A DNA stretch of 64,000 nt from Brevibacillus parabrevis. GTDB lineage: Bacteria; Bacillota; Bacilli; Brevibacillales; Brevibacillaceae. Each line of letters opens with the position of its first letter. Positions within the stretch are counted from its first letter, which is position 1. Below the pieces are notes generated by a model. That model ran no database searches and was not told the origin of the DNA. It was given only the letters and a program-made list of their open reading frames with translations. The position numbers and the translations under genes are program-made. Where the stretch lies: NCBI RefSeq assembly GCF_003710905.1, contig NZ_RHHV01000003.1, forward strand, positions 186,001 through 250,000. Reading direction: 5' to 3'. Shown piece after piece: positions 8,970 through 18,300 of this stretch.

Positions 8970-9215
8970 GATCGAACGATACAAGGGTGGTAGGTAAGCC
9001 GAAAAACCGGGGAACCAAATAGGCTTTGCACCTGTAAAGAAGGGTACAAAAAACCAAAGGCTCGCACCATATATCGGCACCCGCCAATCTGATCGGGAAA
9101 AAGACGGAAGCGGTTCAGGCATCCTGCAGTTTCTAACGATAGGTAGGGTCAGTAAGAGGCAGCGGCCTCTTATCAAAAGGCCCCACCTAAGCGAGAAAAA
9201 CTACATAAGACACCA
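8970..9215 (-). ncRNA. Candidate structured leader RNA of the MFS gene
   Basis: About 690 bases separate the MFS gene from the divergent aminopeptidase gene and hold no credible coding region. The minus strand, upstream of the terminator at 8918-8969, contains TTAGGTGGGGC, then mutually exclusive hairpins: CCTTTT-GAT-AAGAGG, and the perfect 8-bp stem TAAGAGGC-CGCT-GCCTCTTA (9153-9172), which share the AAGAGG segment. TTAGGTGgGGC plus a following CGCTGCC recalls the start of M-box magnesium riboswitches, but the rest of that consensus is not evident. I call it a structured leader; the class is undecided. Confidence 0.45.
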
Positions 9216-9408
9216 TGAACTCAACTCCCGTCTTTCAAAATATTTGAACAGGTAAACTCTTGTTGACTAGGATACTCTACGAAAATGATTTTAGGCAAGA
9301 GAAATTTTCGCTTTTTTTGGAATTGTACCAAACGGGTCGTTTTTTGACCCGCTTGAGCTGTTCCGATGATATGATAAGCACGAAGCTGAAAACGAAGTCG
9401 GCGCGTAA

Positions 9409-9437
9409 TTGAAAAAGTTTCGCCCATTCGGTAAAAT
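9409..9437 (+). promoter_or_regulatory. Sigma-A promoter of the aminopeptidase gene
   Basis: TTGAAA (9409-9414), 17-base spacer, TAAAAT (9432-9437), 36 bases before the start codon; close to consensus. A small hairpin CGGGTC-N7-GACCCG lies upstream at about 9334-9352. Confidence 0.7.
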
Positions 9438-9472
9438 ATTTTTTATAGGAATCGCGATAAGGGGGAGATTGC

Positions 9473-10585
9473 ATGTTGGATACTCGAATTGTCAAGCTGG
9501 CGGAGAACTTGCTCAGCCATTCCGTGCGATTGGAGGAGAAGGAGACGCTGTTGATTGAAGTGCGCGGCGAGGGGCACGCTTTGGCCAAAGAACTGGTCAA
9601 GCAAGCGTACGCCAAGGGAGCCTATCCGTTTGTTCGGGTATTGGACCCGCAAATCCAGCGCGAGTTGATGATGGGAGCAAGTGCGGACCGTGCCGCTCAT
9701 TTGGCAAAATGGGAAGAGCCGATGTTCAAAGATCTCGATACGTACATCGTGATCAATGGCCCGTCCAATGACAGCGAAATGGCAGATGTTCCGGTTGAGC
9801 GCCGCCGTGCCCACCAAAGCGTCATGCAAGAGTTGAACGATTACCTCGTAACGAACGTTCGCTGGACGCTGCTCAACTACCCGACGACAGCGATGGCCCA
9901 AAGCGCCAATATGTCGACGGAAGCTTTCGAGGATTTTTATTTCGATGTGTGCTCCCTTGACTATAAAAAGATGCACGAAGCGTTTCTCCCACTGAAGGAA
10001 TTGATGGATCGCACAGACAAGGTACGCTTGGTCGGACCGGGAACGGACTTGCGTTTCTCCATCAAGGATATCCCGAACGTCATTTGCTCCGGACTGCGCA
10101 ACATCCCGGACGGTGAAATCTTCACCGCGCCTGTGCGCGATTCTGTAAACGGCAAAATCACATTCAACACTGCCACAAGCTATATGGGCACGAAGTTTGA
10201 AAATGTGAGCCTGACATTCGAGAACGGGAAAATCGTCGAGGCGACCTCCAACAACACGGAGAAGCTCAACCAAATTTTTGACACCGATGAAGGCGCGCGG
10301 TATATCGGCGAGTTCGCGATCGGGGTGCATCCGTACATTTTGAATCCGATGAACGACATTTTGTTCGACGAGAAGATTGCGGGCAGCTTCCACTTCACGC
10401 CTGGCCGTGCCTACGAAAATGCGGATAACGGCAACCGCAGCCAAATTCACTGGGATATGGTGAACATCCAGCGTCCTGAGTACGGCGGCGGCGAAATCTG
10501 GTTTGATGACGTTCTGATCCGCAAAGACGGCCTGTTTGTCCTGCCAGAGCTGCAAGGGCTCAACCCGGAAAATTTGAAAGGCTAA
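9473..10585 (+). CDS. M29-family metalloaminopeptidase (AmpS-like)
   Basis: A 370-residue cytoplasmic aminopeptidase of the thermophilic M29 family (AmpS, AmpT, PepS). Family hallmarks are visible in order: GPGTDLRF, the metal-ligand segment NIPDGEIFTAPVRDSVNG (about 205-222), YIGEFAIGVHP with the second Glu, SFHFTPG with a His ligand, and IHWDMV with His and Asp. These bind the two metal ions that activate water for release of N-terminal residues from peptides. Length matches the family (about 370-410). GGGGGAG precedes the ATG by a few bases. It is monocistronic, with its own promoter and a weak terminator. Confidence 0.9.
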   Translation: MLDTRIVKLAENLLSHSVRLEEKETLLIEVRGEGHALAKELVKQAYAKGAYPFVRVLDPQIQRELMMGASADRAAHLAKWEEPMFKDLDTYIVINGPSNDSEMADVPVERRRAHQSVMQELNDYLVTNVRWTLLNYPTTAMAQSANMSTEAFEDFYFDVCSLDYKKMHEAFLPLKELMDRTDKVRLVGPGTDLRFSIKDIPNVICSGLRNIPDGEIFTAPVRDSVNGKITFNTATSYMGTKFENVSLTFENGKIVEATSNNTEKLNQIFDTDEGARYIGEFAIGVHPYILNPMNDILFDEKIAGSFHFTPGRAYENADNGNRSQIHWDMVNIQRPEYGGGEIWFDDVLIRKDGLFVLPELQGLNPENLKG

Positions 10586-10596
10586 CAGCGAGCGGG

Positions 10597-10628
10597 AAAA
10601 CCATCGTGCAATCGCATGGTGGTTTTTT
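10597..10628 (+). terminator. Weak intrinsic terminator after the aminopeptidase gene
   Basis: A short imperfect hairpin (CCATCG, loop, CGCATGG) is followed by a run of seven T. The stem is modest. Confidence 0.5.
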
Positions 10629-10733
10629 TATGCGCGGATTTGGAGTCGCCGTCAGCAGGGAGGAGGGGAATGGGGCGCTGCAGGCGTCCTTTTGTTACAA
10701 TAGGAAAAAAAGCATGGAACAGAGGGATTAGCC

Positions 10734-11669
10734 GTGAGTCGCAAAGACTGGATGGAATACATCGTCAAAGAAGAAGACAGCGGAATGAACGTCGAACAAA
10801 TTGTCCGGCAAAAACTGAGCGTATCGGGACGAATGATGCAACGGCTGACGAGAAGCAAGGGGATTTTGCTCAACCGTAAACAGCCCTTTTTGCAGCGTCA
10901 GGTGAAGGTCGGGGATGTGGTCGCTGTTCGTGTAGTCGATCGGCAGGAGCAGGCAGAGCGGTCCTCGCAGCTTTCTGCACAGCCGTTGCCACCTGCCAGC
11001 CACGTAGTTCCGGTCGAAATTTTGTATGAAGACGATCATTTGTTGATTGCCAACAAACCCGCGGGTTTGCTGGTGCACCCAACCAAGCCGGAGCATACCG
11101 AAACATTGTTGCATTCGCTGGCTGAGCGGTTTGCGAAAAACGGGGAGAGTGCGAGCATTCATCCGGTGCACCGTTTGGATAAAGACACATCTGGAGCGAT
11201 TCTGGTGGCAAAAAGCAGCTACGGTCACCAGCTGGCTGATCGGGTGCTGCGCGAAGGGGGCTTGCACCGCGAATACTTGGCGGTGGTTAGCGGGCAACTG
11301 CCGCAGAAAACTGGGACGATTGACGCGCCCATTGGCCGCGATCCGCGCCACCCGAGCAAACGGCGCGTGACGAATGACGGAGACCATGCGGTTACCCATT
11401 ACGAAGTCAAGCAGGCGTCTGAGGGGATGACGCTTGTCCGGGTCTGGCTGGAGACAGGGCGAACACATCAGATTCGGGTTCATTTTGCCCACCTCGGTCA
11501 CCCGCTGGCAGGCGACACGATGTACGGCGGAGCGAGAGGACTGTTGCGAAGACAGGCTCTGCACGCGGCAAGCCTGCGCTTTTTCCATCCTTTGCTCGAA
11601 AAAGAGCTGGTTGTGGAAGCGCCAGTGCCCGCAGATATGAAGCGGCTGATTCAGGCGGAATTTGTCTAG
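10734..11669 (+). CDS. RluA-family pseudouridine synthase
   Basis: A 311-residue RNA-modifying enzyme. The catalytic motif HRLDKDTSGAIL (His-Arg-Leu-Asp, about 145-156) holds the Asp that attacks the uridine; upstream lies the S4-like N-terminal segment (about 15-70), and downstream the RluA block GRTHQIRVHFAHLGHPLAGDTMYG (here about 240-263). RluA-type enzymes convert specific uridines in 23S rRNA or tRNA; the exact target is not readable. The start is GTG with GAGGG upstream, and a TACAAT-like -10 lies about 35 bases before. A good terminator follows at 11756. Confidence 0.88.
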   Translation: MSRKDWMEYIVKEEDSGMNVEQIVRQKLSVSGRMMQRLTRSKGILLNRKQPFLQRQVKVGDVVAVRVVDRQEQAERSSQLSAQPLPPASHVVPVEILYEDDHLLIANKPAGLLVHPTKPEHTETLLHSLAERFAKNGESASIHPVHRLDKDTSGAILVAKSSYGHQLADRVLREGGLHREYLAVVSGQLPQKTGTIDAPIGRDPRHPSKRRVTNDGDHAVTHYEVKQASEGMTLVRVWLETGRTHQIRVHFAHLGHPLAGDTMYGGARGLLRRQALHAASLRFFHPLLEKELVVEAPVPADMKRLIQAEFV

Positions 11670-11754
11670 CGAGCTGCTGTATCTCCTGGCAGTTGTCGAT
11701 GGCATTCAAACGGCAAAGCGCAAAAGCAAGTTGGAACATAGGTGAAAACGAAGC

Positions 11755-11783
11755 TGGCAGGACTCGCCCTGCCGGTTTTTTTG
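11755..11783 (+). terminator. Intrinsic terminator after the RluA gene
   Basis: GGCAGG-ACTCGC-CCTGCC stem-loop followed by a run of seven T. Confidence 0.8.
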
Positions 11784-11803
11784 TCGTACAGAAGAATAGG
11801 CAG

Positions 11804-11833
11804 TTGAATAACGTAACAGTGTTATGTTACATT
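11804..11833 (+). promoter_or_regulatory. Promoter with MerR-type palindrome before yhbD
   Basis: TTGAAT (11804-11809), an 18-base spacer and TACATT (11828-11833). The spacer is filled by an inverted repeat, AACGTAACA-N6-TGTTACATT, with eight of nine arm positions matching. An operator between -35 and -10 with a long spacer is the classic layout for MerR-type activators, and the following gene encodes a protein with a MerR-like helix-turn-helix. Confidence 0.65.
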
Positions 11834-11852
11834 GATTTTGGAGGTGCTTCAC

Positions 11853-12473
11853 ATGGACCCTAATCTCATCTCGAAAAAGGAGCTGCTGGAGCTGACAGGA
11901 ATATCGTACGGGCAACTGTACCGCTGGAAACGGAAAAACCTGATTCCAGAGGACTGGTTCATCCGGCGCGCCACTTTTACGGGGCAGGAAACTTTTTTCC
12001 CGCGTGAGCAGATCATGTCCAGAATCGCCAAAATCGTTCACATGAAAGACGATCTGTCTCTGGATGAGCTGGCAGACATGTTCTCTCCTCATTTGGCGGG
12101 GACGAAGCTCACTTATGACGAGCTAGTGGAGCAAAACATTGTTTCTGCTAACACATTGGAGTTGTATACGAAGTATCAGGGCAAGCCGGAAGTGTTCTCT
12201 TTTGAACAAGTGTTATACGTCTACGTGCTGAATCGGCTGCTGATTACAGGCGAAATGAGTCTGGATGAGAGCGGCGGGCTTTTGCAAGTGCTGTGCGATC
12301 ACTATCCGAGCTTTGAGGGCAAGCCTTGCGAATTGATTTTTGTGCGAAAAATGGGGATTTCGACGTTTGTGCTGGTGCCTGGTGCTACAGAGGTACACTT
12401 TGACAGCGGCGTGAAAATCGTGTCCCGACTGAATTTGGCTGCATGTATCGAAGAGTTGAAAGCAAAAATGTAG
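11853..12473 (+). CDS. yhbD: YhbD-like DUF4004 protein with MerR-like helix-turn-helix
   Basis: A 206-residue protein. Its first about 60 residues (ISKKELLELTGISYGQLYRW, then IPEDWFIRR and FPREQ) form a MerR-like winged helix-turn-helix; the remainder matches my recollection of the DUF4004/YhbD family. In B. subtilis yhbD precedes the bactofilin genes yhbE and yhbF, and here too a bactofilin gene follows after 20 bases. The ATG at 11853 has GGAGG eight bases upstream; the in-frame start at 11832 lies within the -10 box. A palindrome in the promoter spacer suggests autoregulation. DNA binding is inferred, not shown. Confidence 0.75.
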   Translation: MDPNLISKKELLELTGISYGQLYRWKRKNLIPEDWFIRRATFTGQETFFPREQIMSRIAKIVHMKDDLSLDELADMFSPHLAGTKLTYDELVEQNIVSANTLELYTKYQGKPEVFSFEQVLYVYVLNRLLITGEMSLDESGGLLQVLCDHYPSFEGKPCELIFVRKMGISTFVLVPGATEVHFDSGVKIVSRLNLAACIEELKAKM

Positions 12474-12493
12474 CAGAATAGGGGATGAAGGCG

Positions 12494-13219
12494 ATGAACG
12501 AAAACAAACCGGATCTCGTCATTCACGGTTCCGTGAATGCATCGGGTGGCGTATATAACAAAGTGGATGTCCAAGGCTTTGGCAAAATCAAAGGGGATGT
12601 GGAGTGCGAGACACTGCATTGTGCAGGGCATCTCAGCATTACAGGGAATGTCCGGGGAGCTTCGGCAAAGGTGGAGGGAAACGCGTCGATCAGCGGCAAG
12701 GCTGAGCTGGACACGATCGAAGTATACGGTCAGCTCGACGTGAATGGAGACTTGGCTTTTACCAGGCTGAAGGTCGATGGAAACACGAAAATTCACGGCA
12801 GCATGACGGGAGAAGAAGTGAAAGTGCGCGGGATGCTGAAGACGACAGGTGACTGCGAAGCGGAGGTATTTTCCGCAAAAGGCGCTTTTACAGTCGGAGG
12901 CTTGCTGAATGCCGGACGAATTGAAGTTCACTTGCACGGCGGTTGTGAGGCCAAAGAAATGGGCGGGGAGTACATCGAGGTTCGCAAGGCAGGGAGCAGT
13001 ACGCTCAACAAGCTGTTGAAACACATTTTTAACAGTGCGCTGGCCTTGTCTGTAGATAGCGTGGAAGGCGACGAGATTTATTTGGAATACACGCGTGCCA
13101 AGGTCGTTCGCGGAAAAAATGTGGAGATCGGGCCGGGCTGCGAAATCGATCTGGTCGAGAGCTCCGAAGACTTTCGTCTCGATCCAGGCTCTCTGGTGAA
13201 ACAGCATGTAAAACGGTAA
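12494..13219 (+). CDS. Bactofilin (polymer-forming cytoskeletal protein)
   Basis: A 241-residue protein with the short repeating beta-helix pattern of bactofilins: recurring glycine turns such as IHGSVNASGG, VDVQGFGKIKGDVECE, LSITGNVRGASAKVEGNASISGKAE and LDVNGDLAFTRLKVDGN. Bactofilins self-assemble into filaments without nucleotides; the B. subtilis homologues YhbE/YhbF are needed for flagellar hook and filament assembly. It follows the YhbD-like gene in the same operon and is longer than the shortest bactofilins (about 110-150), as in YhbE/YhbF. The start at 12494 is preferred because GGGG lies about nine bases before it; the ATG at 12485 directly abuts it. Confidence 0.85.
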   Translation: MNENKPDLVIHGSVNASGGVYNKVDVQGFGKIKGDVECETLHCAGHLSITGNVRGASAKVEGNASISGKAELDTIEVYGQLDVNGDLAFTRLKVDGNTKIHGSMTGEEVKVRGMLKTTGDCEAEVFSAKGAFTVGGLLNAGRIEVHLHGGCEAKEMGGEYIEVRKAGSSTLNKLLKHIFNSALALSVDSVEGDEIYLEYTRAKVVRGKNVEIGPGCEIDLVESSEDFRLDPGSLVKQHVKR

Positions 13220-13274
13220 TGCCGGAAGCGGCCACTCCCACTTTCCCGGAATGCGTCGGGATGTTTTTTCTCAA

Positions 13275-13307
13275 AAAAACAAGCTTGCGCAGAGCTTGTT
13301 TTTTGTT
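13275..13307. terminator. Intrinsic terminator after the bactofilin gene
   Basis: AAAAAAACAAGC, short loop, GCTTGTTTTTTG: a hairpin with A tract on one side and T tract on the other. Confidence 0.8.
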
Positions 13308-13353
13308 TGGATGATGCGGCAGCAAATTGTTTTTCAAATAGCGCATGCAAGTA

Positions 13354-13382
13354 TTTACATGCATGCATGATCGGGATATAAT
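13354..13382 (+). promoter_or_regulatory. Promoter and possible operator of the TetR-RND unit
   Basis: TTTACA (13354-13359), 17-base spacer, TATAAT (13377-13382). The spacer contains the self-complementary ATGCATGCAT, and a second 12-bp palindrome AAGCAATTGCTT lies just downstream at 13408-13419. Either could be the site of the TetR protein encoded next. Confidence 0.65.
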
Positions 13383-13439
13383 GTGCGTGGAAAAACAGGA
13401 AAATGAAAGCAATTGCTTGCATGGCTTTGGAGGTGCGTT

Positions 13440-14066
13440 ATGGATCAGCCCCATATCGAATACGTTTCTGGAGGGAGGGGTGAGGAGCAAGAGACACGAG
13501 AACGGATTTTGTCTGCCGCCCGCCAGTTAATGGCGCAAAAAGGTTATAAAGGAGCAACGACCCGCAAAATTTCTGAGTTGGCCGGAGTCAACGAAGTGAC
13601 GATTTTTCGCCATTTCAAAACAAAGGTGGCGATACTGGAGGAGCTTCTTAAAGACATTCTCGAAGTGCGGGAGCAACTGGAGCAAGGCTTGCAGGGCGAG
13701 TTTGCCAACGTCAAGGAGATGCTCATTACTTATGCCAGGACGTACTATCATTTGCTGGTGGAGCGAAAAGAAATATTGATGATTTGCATCGTCGAAGCGG
13801 ATAATCACCCGGAGGTCGTCAAGCTGTTCAGCAGCCTGCCGATGACGGCTGTGGAAGTGCTTGGCAACAAGCTCACCGAGTTTCAGGAGCAGGGACATTT
13901 GCCCAAGTCTGATCCGTGCACGGCAGCCTTGATGTTCATCTCGACGTTCTTTTATGCGTTCATGGCTAAATATCGGGTCGGTCTCGATGTGCCCATCATC
14001 GACGACGAAGAGCAATTGTATGAACATGCGTCAGAAATTTTGCTGCAAGGAATCAGAAGGGTCTAA
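13440..14066 (+). CDS. TetR-family repressor of the RND efflux genes
   Basis: A 208-residue regulator. The N-terminal helix-turn-helix is clear: RERILSAARQLMAQKGYKGATTRKISELAGVN then EVTIFRHFKTK (about 20-62), the TetR signature. The C-terminal alpha-helical region is the ligand-binding and dimerisation part and is not diagnostic. It directly precedes membrane-fusion and RND pump genes in the same direction (42-base gap), the usual arrangement for a local repressor relieved by a pump substrate. The ATG at 13440 has GGAGG six bases upstream; the frame could extend to 13413 without such a site. Confidence 0.85.
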   Translation: MDQPHIEYVSGGRGEEQETRERILSAARQLMAQKGYKGATTRKISELAGVNEVTIFRHFKTKVAILEELLKDILEVREQLEQGLQGEFANVKEMLITYARTYYHLLVERKEILMICIVEADNHPEVVKLFSSLPMTAVEVLGNKLTEFQEQGHLPKSDPCTAALMFISTFFYAFMAKYRVGLDVPIIDDEEQLYEHASEILLQGIRRV

Positions 14067-14108
14067 ACATACAAAATCGTGTGATGGTACATAGGAGCGG
14101 GGGAAGTC

Positions 14109-15341
14109 ATGATGAGAAAATGGCTTGTATCTGTAATGATGATTGGATTGCTCGCAACGACGGCATGCAGTGAGCAGCAGCCTGCGGCAGCACCGGAAAA
14201 GGAAGTCAAACAAGTCGTAGTGGCGGCTGTCAAAAAGGAGCAAGCAGTAACCGTGACCGAGCTGTCCGGAACATTGGAGCCTTTGGAAGAAGCGGTCGTT
14301 TCTTTTGAGGTAGGCGGGCGGCTTGTCGAGATGGCCAGAAACGAAGGCGACAAGGTCAAGGCCGGAGAGGTGTTGGCCCGCGTAAATGCCCAGGATTATT
14401 CGCTCCAGGTCGCTTCCTCCAACGCAGCGGTACAACAGAGCGCGGCCACTTTGAGCAAAGTGAACAACGGAGCCAGAGAGCAGGAAGTGACTCAGGCGCG
14501 CTTGCTGGTGGAAAAAGCAACGGTCGCCTTGCAAAAAATGCAGGATGATTTCAAGCGGATTGAACAGCTCTACCAGCAAAAAGCAATCTCGCAAAGCGAG
14601 TTTGAGACGGCTCAAAACGGACTGACGATCGCGCAAAAAGATTTGCAAAATGCCCAGCAGGCGTACTCGCTGGTCACACAGGGCGCTCGTTCGGAAGACA
14701 AGGAACTGAGCCGCGCTACATACAACCAGGCTGTGATTGCCAAGGAAGCAGCCGCCAGCACACTGGCCAAAACACAGCTTCGTTCCCCGATCAATGGAAC
14801 GATCATCGCCAAGCTCACTTCCGCCGGAAACCTGGTCGGCTCCGGCACCCCGGTTTATAAAGTGGGCAATATCGATACGTTAAAAGTCGTGCTGCCCGTA
14901 CCAGACCGCGAGATAGCTACCTGGAAGGAAGGCGAGGTCGTTTCGCTGGACTTGTACGACCAGAAACGGGATGGCAAAGTCACGAAAATTTTCCCCGCTA
15001 CGAATCAGAGCACGGGAACAATCGGTGTAGAAGTGCAAATTGCCAACCCTGCGCATGACTGGTTTGCCGGGCAAGTGGTGAAGGCGACCAAGACGATCAA
15101 AGGACAGGTCGGCATCTATGTTCCGGTAGAGTCAGTCATCAGCAGAGGAAAAGACGACGCCCATGTGTTTGTCGATGCTGCTGGGAAGGCACTGAAAACA
15201 AAAGTGGAAATCGGACAGATTGCAAGCGACAAACTGGAAATCAAGAGCGGGCTGAAAGAGGGGGACCAACTGATCGTCAAAGGTGTCGACCGTTTGTTTG
15301 ACGGAGACCCGATTGAGGCGACAGGAGGGAAGCAGCCGTGA
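14109..15341 (+). CDS. RND efflux periplasmic-adaptor-type lipoprotein
   Basis: A 410-residue membrane fusion protein. The N-terminus (MMRKWLVSVMMIGLLATTAC) is a lipoprotein-like signal with Cys at about residue 20, which would anchor it to the outer face of the cytoplasmic membrane. Then follow the lipoyl/barrel-sandwich halves (VVSFEVGGRLVEMARNEGDKV and LRSPINGTIIAKL) separated by a long coiled-coil hairpin rich in Gln, Ala and Glu (about 105-210). It couples to the RND transporter encoded next, overlapping by four bases (GTGA). The adaptor presumably helps recruit substrate, since a Gram-positive cell has no outer-membrane channel. Confidence 0.88.
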   Translation: MMRKWLVSVMMIGLLATTACSEQQPAAAPEKEVKQVVVAAVKKEQAVTVTELSGTLEPLEEAVVSFEVGGRLVEMARNEGDKVKAGEVLARVNAQDYSLQVASSNAAVQQSAATLSKVNNGAREQEVTQARLLVEKATVALQKMQDDFKRIEQLYQQKAISQSEFETAQNGLTIAQKDLQNAQQAYSLVTQGARSEDKELSRATYNQAVIAKEAAASTLAKTQLRSPINGTIIAKLTSAGNLVGSGTPVYKVGNIDTLKVVLPVPDREIATWKEGEVVSLDLYDQKRDGKVTKIFPATNQSTGTIGVEVQIANPAHDWFAGQVVKATKTIKGQVGIYVPVESVISRGKDDAHVFVDAAGKALKTKVEIGQIASDKLEIKSGLKEGDQLIVKGVDRLFDGDPIEATGGKQP

Positions 15342-18300
15342 TCAAGTACATCGTTGCGAAGCGCAAGATCACCCTGCTGTTTTTCATTATGGTGGTGCTG
15401 GTTGGCTTCCTCAGCTTTTTCCAGCTTCCCAAGCAAGAGTCACCTGATATTATCGTCAACCTTGCTACAGTGACGACGATTTACCCGGGAGCTTCGCCGG
15501 AAAAGGTGGAGCAGACCGTTACCAAAAAGCTGGAAGAAAAAATCAACGAGCTTCAAGGCTTGAACTACGTATCCTCGACTTCTTCGCTTGGCGTTTCTTT
15601 TATCATCGTGGAAGCGAAAAGCGACGTTGACCCGAAGCAAAAATGGGATGAGCTGCGCAAAAAGGTAAAGGACGCTGAGGCGGACCTTCCAGCGGACGCC
15701 AAACAGCCGATTATCAACGACGACTTGAATCGCACATTTGTCCAGACGTTTGCCGTTACAGCGGATACGCAGGAGCAGCTGTACAGCATGCGTGACATGT
15801 TCAAATCGTGGAAAGAACAACTGCGGACCATTCCGAACGTGGCAGATGTCCAGGTGGAAGGCTTGCCGAAGCAAGAGGTTCGCATCGAGGTAGATACGCA
15901 AAAGCTCAGCCAGTTCGGAATTACGTGGGGCCAGGTAATGATGGCCGTCAAACAGGAAAATGAAAAAATTCCGCTCGGCGATTTGACCACAGACAAACGT
16001 ACGTATCAGTTGAAACTGGCCGAAAATGCAAATGTCGATGAGCTGAACAAAGTGTTGATTGCCCGCACACCGGAAGGCTTTCCGATTTATTTGAAGGACA
16101 TCGGCCAGGCAAAAATGACGACAGAGACGGTCAAAACGACGTCTTACTACAACGGCAAGCCATCTATCTCCGTAAGCATCAACGCGGAGACAGGAAGCGA
16201 CGTGCCATCGCTGCAAAAGCGCGTGGACGAAATGATGCTGACTTTGGACAAATCACTTCCGGCTGGGGCGGAAAGACATTCGATCTACAGCCAAAATGAG
16301 CGCGTAGATGAGCTGTTCAGCGATCTTACCCGGGAAATGATTATCGCCGTGATTGCCGTCTTGCTGGTCTGCACATTGGGACTGAATCTGATCACTTCGT
16401 TCGTCGTGGCATTGGCGATCCCGATCTCGCTGGCAGTAGGGCTTTTGTTCCTGCCGTCGCTGGGAATTACGATGAACATGATTTCGATTGTCTCGCTCAT
16501 CATCGTGCTCGGGATTTTGGTGGATGATGCTGTGGTGGTCAATGACAACATCGAACGCCGCCTGTCCGTGTTGGGCGAAAAGCCGCTGGCAGCAGCGGTC
16601 AACGGCGCCAAGGAAGTGTCCATTTCCATCGTAACGGCGACTTTGGCGACGATTGCTTCCTTTGCTCCGCTGATGTTTTTGAATGGGAACGCAGGTCAAT
16701 TCATTCGCCCTGTACCCGCGATTATTTCATTGACGATGCTCGCGTCCATGGTGATGTCTTTGACCATTATCCCGATTTTCCGTCAGTGGTACGAGACGCG
16801 GCGAAAATCAGGTGTCGAAGGGTATCGCAAACCGGCTGGACTGTTGGGCAAGCAACTGACACAGCTGACAGGCTGGTACGCAGGCAAGCTGATGCCCAAA
16901 ATTCTCAAGCGTCCGCTTATGGCCGGGATGATTGGCGTTTTGATCGGGACGGCTGCTTACGGTTTGGTTCCGCTTACGCCTGTCCAGTTGTTCCCGAACG
17001 ATGACCGTCCGCAATTTTTAATCGATATTCGCATGCCAGTGGGAAGCAGTCTGGAAGAGACAGACCGAGTCGTGCGCGGCGTATCCGATTGGGCTATGAA
17101 GCAGCATGGCATTGAATCTGTCGCCTCCTATGCCGGGAGCAGCGCACCGAAGATGTTTGGTGGAGATACCGATGCGGGAAGCGGTATCACTGTCGGTCAG
17201 CTCGTCGTGCATTTCAATGAGAAAGAAACGAAGGTTGAAACCATATTGGAGCCTTGGACAGAAGAGTTCAAGAAGCTGTACCCGGAAGCGACTGTCTTGC
17301 CTAAGCAGTTGGAGGCGGGGCCGCCTGTCGGCAAGCCGGTAGTCATCCGCGTCTACGGCGAAGATATTGAAACGCTCCGTTCCCTGTCTGCGCAAATCAA
17401 AGACAAGGTCGCGGGGATTTCCGGAACTTTTGACGTGCAGGATAATTTCGGCGTAGAGCGCTACACGCTCGAATTTGTCGTCAACAAAGAGCTGATGGAG
17501 CAAAAGCTGGTCAATTACACCGATTTGTCCACGACGTTGCGACTGGTCAGCGAAGGCATTACCGTCAGCGAGTTTGACACGGGCGATGAGCTTGTCGACA
17601 TCAAGATGTTCCTGCAAAAAGGCAACGAAGACCCGGCGCTGTTGTTCCAACGACTCAGCATCGCCAATGCGCGCGGCGAGCTGATTCCGCTGTCGCAGCT
17701 TGCGGAGGTTAAGCCTACGTTCAGCACACAGGCGATCCCGCACCGCGATTTGTCGCGCAGCGTTACGATCTCGGCCGATGTGAAAAATCGCACGGCTACA
17801 GAAGTGATGACGGAAATCCAGCCTTTGCTCAACAGCATGTCTTTGCCAGAAGGCTATCGCATCGACATCGGCGGAGAAACTTCCGAGCAGACGGACATCT
17901 TTATCGATATGGGCAAACTCTCCATTATCGTAGTATTCCTGATCCTGATTTTGATTGCGATGCAGTTTTACTCGCTGACGATTCCGGTGCTGGTGATGAG
18001 TACCGTCTACTTGGCGGTCGCAGGCAGTCTGATTGGATTGTTCGTGACGCAAACGCCGCTCGGCTTCATGACGATGATGGGCGTGATTTCGCTGTCGGGA
18101 ATCGTCGTGCGCAACGGCATCGTGTTCATCGAGTTCATCGAAGAGGCGCGCCACGCGGGGGGAGAGTTGAAGCAAGCGGTCATTTCAGCAGGCGAGGCAC
18201 GATTGAGACCGATTTTGTTGACCTCGTTTACCGCCGTAGCTGGCCTCATGCCACTGGCTATTTCCGGTGACGTCCTGTTCAAGCCGCTCGCGGTGACGAT

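Noticed and set aside
8970..8995. AAGGGTGGTAGG on the plus strand, like a T-box core
   Set aside because: The T-box sequence is AGGGTGGnACCGCG; CCGCG is missing and there is no specifier stem or terminator on that strand.
9001..9030. Plus-strand ACCGGGGAACCAAATAG resembles a segment of ydaO (c-di-AMP) riboswitches
   Set aside because: The conserved 3' part of that riboswitch is absent, and the strand-specific G-U pairing of the nearby terminator points to transcription of the minus strand.
8777..9176. Several overlapping minus-strand frames (up to 110 codons) in the MFS leader
   Set aside because: They cross the terminator stem-loop, lack ribosome binding sites and have Cys/Trp/Arg-rich non-protein-like translations.
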